From assembly GCA_964520975.1 (NCBI GenBank), contig CAZFPA010000120.1:1-5136 (forward strand): a DNA stretch of 5,136 nucleotides, given 5' to 3'. This document shows, piece by piece, positions 1-5,136 of this stretch. The notes under the pieces are model-generated. The model saw only the letters and a program-made list of their open reading frames with translations, made no database searches and was not told the origin of the DNA. This DNA is from CAZFPA01 sp964520975. Its GTDB lineage: Bacteria > Bacillota > Negativicutes > Selenomonadales > Selenomonadaceae. Position numbers and translations under genes: made by a program. Within the stretch, counting starts at the first letter, position 1; each line of letters opens with the position of its first letter.

Positions 1-525
1 CAGAGGAAGCTGAAGCTGTTTCTGCTGGCCTTCTTGCTGCTGCTTTTGCTATTGTCCATGGTTCGATGTGCATGTGGACCGGTATTTTATTCAAATACAA
101 CCGATTCAGCACCACGCGGGCTTTATCTTGTAGTTCCTTGGCAAACGATGAAGTATGGAGATTATGTTATTGCGGCATTGCCGGAAGATGTACCGGCATT
201 GCATGTAGAACAAGGATTTCTGCTCTTGAAGCAGGTGCAGGGATTGCCAGGGGATATTTATACCGTGTATAGCAATGCATTGGCGATTCGTGATGAATCC
301 TACGTAATTCACCATCTGCCAGGCCTGCCGCAGTTGGAAACGGGCAGGCAAGTAATTCCAGAAGATGAGGTCCTTTTACTGAACCCTGTCGGGATTTCTT
401 TCGATTCGCGCTATTTAGGCCCTATCGGAATGCAGCAGATCAAATGCAGGGTCATCCTGCTCTTGCCTTATGCAGTTTTGGACAAACTGAAAGAAAGGCT
501 GGTGAAAATCAATGAAACACGCTAA
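1..525 (+). CDS. traF: TraF-like conjugative transfer signal peptidase (S26 family), 5' end outside window
   Basis: The reading frame is open to the left edge, so the true start probably lies upstream; a TTG at 34 and an ATG at 58 are internal possibilities, but both would cut into the hydrophobic N-terminus. Visible residues 4-20 form a Leu-rich membrane anchor. Next comes the S26 nucleophile region, NTTDSAPRGLY, with the likely catalytic Ser at 106-108, then the likely general-base Lys at 229-231 followed by QVQGLPGD, then SFDSRYLGPI at 397-426, the conserved Asp/Ser/Arg box of this family. In RP4, TraF is a membrane-bound Ser/Lys peptidase that matures and cyclises the TrbC pilin; a similar pilin-processing role here is inferred. 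The short spacing between Ser and Lys (about 41 residues) and compact size fit TraF rather than housekeeping LepB. Its last 14 bases overlap the next gene, suggesting translational coupling. Confidence 0.85.
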   Translation, partial: QRKLKLFLLAFLLLLLLLSMVRCACGPVFYSNTTDSAPRGLYLVVPWQTMKYGDYVIAALPEDVPALHVEQGFLLLKQVQGLPGDIYTVYSNALAIRDESYVIHHLPGLPQLETGRQVIPEDEVLLLNPVGISFDSRYLGPIGMQQIKCRVILLLPYAVLDKLKERLVKINETR

Positions 526-1276
526 ATGTATGGCAGCTTTGCTGGCAGTGCTGCTTTTTTGCAGTCCGCCGGCAGCACAGGCCGGATTCTTCGATGGTGG
601 GTCAGTGCTTCATCCGGGGGATCATGTTTTTGACCTGAAGCGTTTCATGGATAGTGTAAAGGAAACGGCTGAAGCATTGGAAATCGTGAAGAACAGTCTG
701 GATAACCTGAAAAATCGTATCCTGGCCCGCGTCGGGCTGGATGACGATGGCAAAGTCATTGCCTTATCCATAGAGCATAGCGGCGGTCTATTCGAAGACA
801 GTCCCGTGCATCCGGCTCATGAGGATAAGTCGTTTCAGGAAATGGATCAGGAGACTTGGAAATTAGCTAAAGAAGGGCAGGATTATCTCAGCCGGATACA
901 GACGACACTGGATAAGGCGAATGCGGATACGGCAGCTTTTATGCAGCGGATTTTTGGCAATATCCAAGAAAGGGAACAGGCTGATATTGAGATACTGCAT
1001 CTTGACACACAAGGCATTTTAGGCGAAAAGCAGCGGGAAAACAATCAACAGATATTGCATGCCGTGGAAAGTTCAGACCGGGCACAGGTCACGGGTACTC
1101 AGTATATGGACCGGGTAGCGCAGCAGGAAGCAGAGACCATGAAGAATCGTCTGGATCAGCAGAAAATCAAGGCCGAAGAGGTTTATGGCTATGATCCGTA
1201 TCACCCAACGGATTATGATTTGCAGCATCGTCAGGTGAAAAGCGAGAACCTTGGCTTTATGAAGTTTGGTGAGTGA
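512..1276 (+). CDS. Exported TrbJ/VirB5-like conjugal transfer protein
   Basis: A 254-residue protein. It starts with a clear Sec signal peptide: basic MKHAK, a hydrophobic core at about residues 6-18, and a signal peptidase I site after AQA near residue 24. A Cys lies in LLFCS, but the context is a poor lipobox, so a lipoprotein is less likely. The mature part is almost entirely charged, Gln-rich helix (about residues 40-70 and 105-230), with no membrane segment after the signal. This architecture, with helix pairs and a Gln-rich stretch around 175-220, resembles TrbJ/VirB5 family proteins, which sit at the pilus tip or periplasmic face of type IV secretion channels. The match is by architecture and context, not by a diagnostic motif. 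The ATG at 512 is preceded by GGTGA six bases upstream and overlaps the end of the TraF-like gene, supporting the start and one transcript. It could instead be an unrelated exported coiled-coil transfer protein. Confidence 0.6.
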   Translation: MKHAKCMAALLAVLLFCSPPAAQAGFFDGGSVLHPGDHVFDLKRFMDSVKETAEALEIVKNSLDNLKNRILARVGLDDDGKVIALSIEHSGGLFEDSPVHPAHEDKSFQEMDQETWKLAKEGQDYLSRIQTTLDKANADTAAFMQRIFGNIQEREQADIEILHLDTQGILGEKQRENNQQILHAVESSDRAQVTGTQYMDRVAQQEAETMKNRLDQQKIKAEEVYGYDPYHPTDYDLQHRQVKSENLGFMKFGE

Positions 1277-1283
1277 ACAATAA

Positions 1284-1312
1284 GAAAAGGCAGGGCTTGC
1301 GGCCCTGCCTTC
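1284..1312. terminator. Rho-independent terminator between convergent genes, strongest leftward
   Basis: A perfect 10-bp stem: AAGGCAGGGC (1287-1296), loop TTGCG, GCCCTGCCTT (1302-1311). Read leftward, the stem is followed by TTTTCTTATT, a good U-tract, so it should end the minus-strand operon whose last stop codon is at 1332-1334. Read rightward the tail is TTCATCATAAA, a poor U-tract, but the hairpin lies just after the TrbJ-like stop at 1276 and may also stop or pause rightward transcription. Its position between two converging genes fits a shared, bidirectional terminator. Confidence 0.88.
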
Positions 1313-1331
1313 ATCATAAAGTTATGTCGTT

Positions 1332-1832
1332 TTAATGGGTGGCCCAATCGCGGGGAAATCGTTCACCTTGTCTTCGACCATCATCAAAGCCATCATCGTA
1401 ACCGTTTTGATAGCCGTCCTGGCGGCCATAGGCATAAGCACGTTGTGCTTCCTGACTCATGGCAGCAAGAAAAGCGTCTTTTTCGGCCTTTTTTGTTAGT
1501 TCAAGCTGTCGTTTCTTTTCGACATCTTCTGCACCTTTTGTGGCCACGCCCTTGTAGGGTTTGAAATGCAGATGGAAGATGCCGGAAAGCAGCCAACTGA
1601 TGGCATGGGTAAGTTCCGGCAGGCTGTTACCAAGCAGAGATAGCAATGTATAGAGTGCATAGATGCCGGTGATAAGTCCCCAAAGGACTAAGCCGAGATA
1701 AAAGAGGATGATATGGTCGGTAAAGAGTTCCCGGTACTCGATGCCGAGATAAATACCAAGTATACCAATACCGGTGAAGCACAGATGCTGGATCTGATTT
1801 TTGAGCAGTTGTGTAGAGGTTGGACTAAGCAT
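1332..1832 (-). CDS. Small membrane protein with a six-glycine GX3 repeat tail, unknown function
   Basis: I do not recognise this 166-residue protein. Hydrophobic segments at about residues 17-31 and 41-67 probably cross the membrane, and a weaker amphipathic stretch lies at 77-90. A soluble, charged helix follows (about 100-132), then a striking tail in which Gly136, 140, 144, 148, 152 and 156 recur exactly every fourth residue, with Asp, Tyr, Phe and Gln between (DGYQNGYDDGFDDG). This resembles the GX3 repeat of Yae1-type proteins and of some membrane-associating helices, but similarity of a short low-complexity repeat does not prove homology. The start is well supported: GGAAGGA lies seven bases before the ATG, immediately after the stop of the upstream repressor gene (14-bp gap), so the two genes should be co-transcribed. 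Possible roles include transfer exclusion, an immunity or toxin component, or a membrane sensor for the repressor; none is shown by the sequence. Confidence 0.8.
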   Translation of the reverse strand: MLSPTSTQLLKNQIQHLCFTGIGILGIYLGIEYRELFTDHIILFYLGLVLWGLITGIYALYTLLSLLGNSLPELTHAISWLLSGIFHLHFKPYKGVATKGAEDVEKKRQLELTKKAEKDAFLAAMSQEAQRAYAYGRQDGYQNGYDDGFDDGRRQGERFPRDWATH

Positions 1833-1846
1833 AGTGGATTCCTTCC

Positions 1847-2476
1847 TTATTCAGATTTTGTGATGAGCTCCAGGCATTGTCTCAGAACTCGCAGTTTGTT
1901 CTGTGGCAGGGTATCCAGTATTTTTAGGATACGCGCCTTTTCACGGTCTGCAGCCGTCTTTTCGATGATGTTTCCTGGAGCGTTTTCGCCATTGCTTTCC
2001 CCATATAGGATCCAGTTCAGGTCGAATCCCATGCGGCCAAGCTTCTGCAGAGTCTCTGTGCCGGGCTGCCCTTGGCCGCGTTCGATAGCAGAGAGCGCCG
2101 ATTGGCTGATGGCAAGCTCTTTGGCAAATTCATCCTGGGATTTGTTGAAATATGTACGGATGACTTTCACGCGATGGGCGAGAGAGTCTTCGTCTTCATC
2201 GTAATCCAAAGGATCCTCAGCAACCACTTCCCCACGCATATATTCCTGTGTTACATGGAAGATGGCGCCGAGCTTCAGGAGAATTTCGGGAGAAGGCCGA
2301 TCTGTACCGGATTCATAACGCGAAATCTGGGTCTGCGTTATGGCGAGCTTTTGTGCCAGTGCATCCTGTGTCATTTTGTTTTCCTTTCGCAAGGTTTTCA
2401 GGCGAATGGAGAATTTATGGGAGTCGATATCATAGGCCATGCTGCATACCACGCTTTCTGTGAACTTCTTTATCAT
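1847..2476 (-). CDS. Tandem double-HTH XRE/Cro-CI-type transcriptional repressor
   Basis: A 209-residue DNA-binding protein with two complete HTH_3 domains. The first spans about residues 22-80 (MTQDALAQKLAIT, recognition helix about 47-57, TQTQISRYESG). The second spans about 99-158 (KSQDEFAKELAIS, recognition helix about 124-134, SQSALSAIERG) and ends in DLNWILYGE, typical of phage-type repressors. A very acidic linker (DPLDYDEDEDS) joins them. The C-terminus is a short helical tail (about 177-207) without an S24 peptidase domain, so SOS-type self-cleavage is not expected. The start is uncertain: the ATG at 2476 has only AGGT directly adjacent, while Met13 (2440) would also keep both domains and has no better ribosome site. 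The gene heads a leftward operon with the membrane protein and diverges from the topoisomerase gene across a palindromic control region, so autoregulation and control of topB are likely but inferred. Confidence 0.9.
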   Translation of the reverse strand: MIKKFTESVVCSMAYDIDSHKFSIRLKTLRKENKMTQDALAQKLAITQTQISRYESGTDRPSPEILLKLGAIFHVTQEYMRGEVVAEDPLDYDEDEDSLAHRVKVIRTYFNKSQDEFAKELAISQSALSAIERGQGQPGTETLQKLGRMGFDLNWILYGESNGENAPGNIIEKTAADREKARILKILDTLPQNKLRVLRQCLELITKSE

Positions 2477-2484
2477 ACCTATAA

Positions 2485-2514
2485 TTACTAAAATATAAAT
2501 ATTATACTTATAAT
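2485..2514 (+). promoter_or_regulatory. Candidate promoter of the topoisomerase operon
   Basis: A perfect -10 hexamer TATAAT (2509-2514) is preceded, after 18 bases, by a weak -35-like TTACTA (2485-2490). Transcription would start near 2521, about 40 bases ahead of the ATG at 2562. The -10 box is the right arm of the palindrome and overlaps the -10 box of the opposing promoter, so the two promoters could not be occupied by polymerase together. The weak -35 suggests modest strength or activator dependence. Confidence 0.45.
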
Positions 2515-2515
2515 A
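2500..2515. promoter_or_regulatory. Palindromic operator candidate in the divergent control region
   Basis: TATTATACTTATAATA is a perfect inverted repeat with 7-bp arms and a 2-bp centre (CT). It covers the candidate -10 boxes of both the leftward repressor promoter and the rightward topoisomerase promoter, the classical location for an XRE-family repressor to block both. A second, simple 8-bp palindrome (TTTTAAAA) lies at 2522-2529, inside the spacer of the leftward promoter. The region is extremely AT-rich, so some dyad symmetry is expected by chance; the assignment rests on arm length, placement and the neighbouring repressor gene. Confidence 0.5.
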
Positions 2516-2535
2516 ATATCATTTTAAAAGTACAA
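2507..2535 (-). promoter_or_regulatory. Candidate sigma-70-type promoter of the repressor operon
   Basis: On the minus strand, TTGTAC (2535-2530) is followed after exactly 17 bases by TATAAG (2512-2507). The -10 box matches consensus at five of six positions and the -35 box at its TTG. Transcription would begin near 2500, giving a leader of about 24 bases before the ATG at 2476. An alternative -10, TATAAT (2506-2501), has no good -35 at the right distance. Its -10 lies inside the palindrome at 2500-2515. Confidence 0.5.
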
Positions 2536-2561
2536 ATACAAGATAAGAAAGAAGGATTTCC

Positions 2562-4697
2562 ATGCGAGAATTATATTTAGCAGAAAAACCGGATATTGGC
2601 CGTGCTTTGGCTGGATACCTGTGGCCGGAAGGAGATTATCATAAAGAAAAAGGCTTCCTGCAAAAAGGGGATACGACGGTATCCTGGGCTTTCGGGCATA
2701 TCCTGGGATTAGCTGCACCGGAAGCTTATGGCGAAGAATATAAGCAGTGGGCAAACTATCCAGTCCTGCCCAAGACGTGGATTTTGAAACCGGCATCGGC
2801 AGCCAGGGAACAACTCATGACCATCAAGAAACTGCTGGCCGAAACGGATGTCGTGATTCATGCCGGTGATCCGGATCGGGAAGGGCAGCTGCTGATTGAT
2901 GAAATCCTGCAGTATTTGAAGTTCAACGGGCAGGTGAATCGTATCCTCATCAATGCGAAAGATGATGCAAGCCTTAAAAGAGCTTTTGACCAAATCATAG
3001 ATAACAAAAAGTTCCGGAATCTTTATGAAGCTGGTTTGGGCCGTGAGCAGGCAGACTGGCTTGTGGGCATGAACCTTTCCCGGGCCTATACCGTCAATGC
3101 CAGACGGTATGGTTATGAAGAGACATTTCGCATTGGACGGGTCAAGGTGCCGACGCTGGCCTTGGTCGTGAAGAGGGAAAAGGAAATCCAAGGTTTCAAA
3201 CCACAGAAATACTATGAGCTGCAGGGAAAGTTCCAAAAGGATGGAGTTTTCTTTTCTGCAAATCTGCAGCCAGGGGATAAGCTGCCGCTCGATGCAGAAG
3301 GCCGCATCAAAGAGCAGACGGTCCTGCAGGCCATCAAGCTCAAGGTGGAACATGGCAAGGTTACGGTTAAGACTGCAGCAAGCAAAAATCTGCGGCAGAA
3401 TCCGCCATTGCCGCATTCACTGGATACGCTGCAGGTAGAAGCGAACAAACGGTATGGCTATTCGCCCAAAGAAGTCCTCGATACGGTGCAGGCACTTTAT
3501 GAAAACAAATATGTATCCTATCCACGCAGTGACTGCAACTATATCCCGCTTTCACAAAAAGACGATGCGGTCCGTATCCTGCCAGTACTGCAAAAACTGG
3601 GCCTGGCAGGTGCGGAAGGTGCAGATCTGTTCCTGGTGAGCAAGGCATTCAACGATGCTAAAATCACTGCACACCATGCGTTGATTCCAACCGGTGTGAT
3701 GCCAAAGAAGTTGGATGAGAAAGAACGCCGGATTTATACGCTCATTGCGCAGAAATACATTGTGCAGTTTTATCCGGCCTGTGAATTCCAGAAAACAAGT
3801 TTTTCCCTGCAGGTGGCAGATGAAATCTTTACTGGAAGCGGGAAGACGATTCAAAAATTGGGGTTCAAGGCAATCGAAAAGGATGAAAAAGAGGAAAAAA
3901 CAGAAGAATCCAATCTAAGGCTTCCAGCACTCGCTGTAGGTGACGAACTAGTGAAAGGTGAGTATTCCCTTGCAAATAAGCTTACAACAGCCCCAAAACG
4001 CTTTACAGAAGGCAGCCTTTTAGCAGCCATGGCTAATATTTGGCGTTATGTCGATGCGGATAATCCTAACCGGGAAAAACTGAAGGAAGTCAAGGGAATC
4101 GGGACACCGGCCACCAGAGATACCATTATTGCCGAACTGCAAATGGAATCCATCAAGGGGAAGCCGGTGACGCCTTGCTTGAAAAAGGTAAAAAAAGAGC
4201 TGATACCAACGGATTTTGGCATCAGCCTTATTGAGCATGTCGATGAATCCCTGACTTTGCCGGATACAACGGCAGAAATGGAATATGCCCTGTCAGAGAT
4301 TGCGGCAGGAAAGAAGCAGTTATCTGTATACATGGATGAAATGATCACGATGATCCAGGACAATATCCGATTTGCCGAAGAGCATGAATTTCCGCTGCCG
4401 AAAGGTTACGGACGTGAAATCTGCCCAATATGTGGTGAAGGAGAACTGGTCAGGCATTACTCTGCGAAGGTAAAAAAATACTTTTACCTCTGCAGCAGTC
4501 CGGACTGCGTATCGCCGGAATCTGGCAAGAAAATCTTTTATGAAGATGACCATGGAAAGCCGCTCATTGTAAAATGCCCGGACTGCAAGACGGTTTTGGT
4601 GCGACTGCCTGGCAAAAATGGCCCATTTTGGCTCTGCAATGCCTGCAAAAAGACCTTTAACGATGTGGCCGGCCACCCGGATTTCAAGAAAAAGTGA
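2562..4697 (+). CDS. topB: Plasmid-type DNA topoisomerase III (type IA)
   Basis: A complete 711-residue type IA topoisomerase, which passes single strands through a transient 5'-phosphotyrosyl nick to decatenate or relax DNA. The TOPRIM domain (about residues 1-140) carries Glu8 in LAEKPDIGRA and the metal-binding acids D103, D105 and E107 in DPDREG. The active-site motif YVSYPRSD places the catalytic Tyr at 320; AHHALIPT (His371/His372) and GIGTPATRDTII (512-523) are also intact. The motif usually reading GRVQTP is GRVKVP here (192-197). The C-terminus has two zinc ribbons, C621/C624/C644/C649 and C672/C675/C692/C695. At 711 residues it is longer than E. coli TopB (653) and close to RP4 TraE. 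AAGGA five bases before the ATG supports the start. Next to a TraF-like gene, a role in resolving plasmid DNA during or after transfer is likely; the symbol denotes the family, and traE would be the RP4-style name. Confidence 0.95.
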   Translation: MRELYLAEKPDIGRALAGYLWPEGDYHKEKGFLQKGDTTVSWAFGHILGLAAPEAYGEEYKQWANYPVLPKTWILKPASAAREQLMTIKKLLAETDVVIHAGDPDREGQLLIDEILQYLKFNGQVNRILINAKDDASLKRAFDQIIDNKKFRNLYEAGLGREQADWLVGMNLSRAYTVNARRYGYEETFRIGRVKVPTLALVVKREKEIQGFKPQKYYELQGKFQKDGVFFSANLQPGDKLPLDAEGRIKEQTVLQAIKLKVEHGKVTVKTAASKNLRQNPPLPHSLDTLQVEANKRYGYSPKEVLDTVQALYENKYVSYPRSDCNYIPLSQKDDAVRILPVLQKLGLAGAEGADLFLVSKAFNDAKITAHHALIPTGVMPKKLDEKERRIYTLIAQKYIVQFYPACEFQKTSFSLQVADEIFTGSGKTIQKLGFKAIEKDEKEEKTEESNLRLPALAVGDELVKGEYSLANKLTTAPKRFTEGSLLAAMANIWRYVDADNPNREKLKEVKGIGTPATRDTIIAELQMESIKGKPVTPCLKKVKKELIPTDFGISLIEHVDESLTLPDTTAEMEYALSEIAAGKKQLSVYMDEMITMIQDNIRFAEEHEFPLPKGYGREICPICGEGELVRHYSAKVKKYFYLCSSPDCVSPESGKKIFYEDDHGKPLIVKCPDCKTVLVRLPGKNGPFWLCNACKKTFNDVAGHPDFKKK

Positions 4698-4702
4698 GGT
4701 GG
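4697..4702 (+). promoter_or_regulatory. Ribosome binding site that decides the start of the downstream gene
   Basis: AGGTGG overlaps the last base of the topB stop codon and lies eight bases before the ATG at 4711. A nearer ATG at 4704 opens only a seven-codon frame ending in TGA and sits too close to this site, so 4711 is the better start. The arrangement suggests translational coupling to topB. Confidence 0.65.
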
Positions 4703-4710
4703 TATGAAGG

Positions 4711-5136
4711 ATGTCAGAAGATATTGAGGATGAATATGCCGCAGCGCAGACAGTAGTAGATGGAGTGGAAGAAGTCCGTGCAGCGGAAAATCCTGTAACA
4801 GAAATGGAACCAGCTGCGCCGAAGCTGCAGAATCCAGAAGAAAATAAAGAATTGGCAGATGCGTTGCAGAAAATCAGCAGCACTTTGGATTTATTGCATA
4901 CCCAGCTGCAGCCGCTTGATACTGCAGTGGAAAACTTCACAGAGAAAACGCGCTCCCTGATGGGCACGACCAATGAAATCCGGGCTCGGGAAAAAGAACT
5001 GTCTCGCATGCTGGCGGAAATATCCGATCGTTTTGAGCAAGATTATGCCAATGGTTTTCAGGATATCCTGGATCAGCAGAACAAAGCATACAAAGCAATC
5101 TTCGAAAATGCTGTCAAGAACTATAGCAAGCTGCAT
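4711..5136 (+). CDS. Acidic coiled-coil protein of unknown function, 3' end outside window
   Basis: An open frame of 142 codons runs from ATG 4711 to the right edge without a stop, starting MSEDIEDEYAAAQ. Only 13 bp separate it from topB, so it is very probably in the same operon. The first 45 or so residues are acidic, Ala/Pro/Glu-rich and likely disordered. From about residue 46 the sequence is helical with heptad-like hydrophobic spacing (LADALQKISSTLDLLHTQL, then about 85-140), consistent with a coiled coil. There is no signal peptide or membrane segment in the visible part; a C-terminal anchor could follow beyond the window. I do not recognise the family. Position beside a topoisomerase in a transfer region makes a cytoplasmic accessory transfer protein plausible, but that is context only. 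Confidence 0.8.
   Translation, partial: MSEDIEDEYAAAQTVVDGVEEVRAAENPVTEMEPAAPKLQNPEENKELADALQKISSTLDLLHTQLQPLDTAVENFTEKTRSLMGTTNEIRAREKELSRMLAEISDRFEQDYANGFQDILDQQNKAYKAIFENAVKNYSKLH

Noticed and set aside
512..590. Possible lipoprotein signal at the Cys in LLFCS
   Set aside because: Phe just before the Cys is a poor lipobox, while AQA followed by Gly is a good signal peptidase I site.
1375..1430. Short repeated CATCATC/CCGT pattern that might suggest a DNA repeat
   Set aside because: It is explained by the Gly/Asp GX3 repeat of the encoded protein; the DNA units are imperfect and in frame, so this is not a CRISPR array or iteron set.
1713..2204. Plus-strand open frame of 163 codons across the repressor/membrane-protein junction
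   Set aside because: It runs antisense to two well-supported genes with clear domains and ribosome sites, and its own translation is Ser/Arg/Phe-rich with no recognisable domain.
2709..3416. Minus-strand open frame of 235 codons inside topB
   Set aside because: It lies wholly opposite conserved topoisomerase domains, and its translation shows no domain of its own.
4320..5009. Minus-strand open frame of 229 codons
   Set aside because: It is antisense to the conserved topB C-terminus and its zinc ribbons and to the downstream coiled-coil gene; its composition is what a shadow frame of these genes gives.

Overview
This window looks like part of a conjugative plasmid or integrative conjugative element. 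The host is probably a diderm bacterium with medium G+C and strong Shine-Dalgarno usage; a Negativicutes-type anaerobe (Selenomonas/Megasphaera relatives) would fit, but that taxonomic guess is inference from sequence style and was not tested. The main evidence for transfer is a TraF-type S26 signal peptidase, a secreted TrbJ/VirB5-like protein and a plasmid-type DNA topoisomerase III. RP4/IncP also places a TraF peptidase next to a topoisomerase-like TraE.

Layout, left to right. (1) Positions 1-1276, plus strand: the 3' portion of a TraF-like maturation peptidase, overlapping by 14 bp a gene for an exported helical protein resembling TrbJ/VirB5. (2) Positions 1284-1311: a strong hairpin terminator between convergent genes. 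(3) Positions 1332-2476, minus strand: a two-gene operon read leftward, first a repressor with two tandem XRE-type helix-turn-helix domains, then a small membrane protein with a six-glycine GX3 repeat tail that I cannot assign to a known function. (4) Positions 2477-2561: a very AT-rich divergent control region. Candidate promoters for both directions overlap on a perfect 7+7 bp palindrome, a likely operator for the repressor. (5) Positions 2562-5136, plus strand: a 711-residue topoisomerase III with all core catalytic motifs and two C-terminal zinc ribbons, followed after 13 bp by the 5' part of an acidic, coiled-coil-rich protein that runs off the window.

Proposed working model (inference): the transfer genes form rightward transcription units, and the repressor/membrane-protein pair is an opposite-strand regulatory module placed between them. 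The repressor would control its own operon and the topoisomerase operon from the shared palindrome. The membrane protein, co-transcribed with the repressor, is the least explained part and the best candidate for something new, for example an exclusion, immunity or sensing partner of the repressor; nothing in the sequence decides between these.
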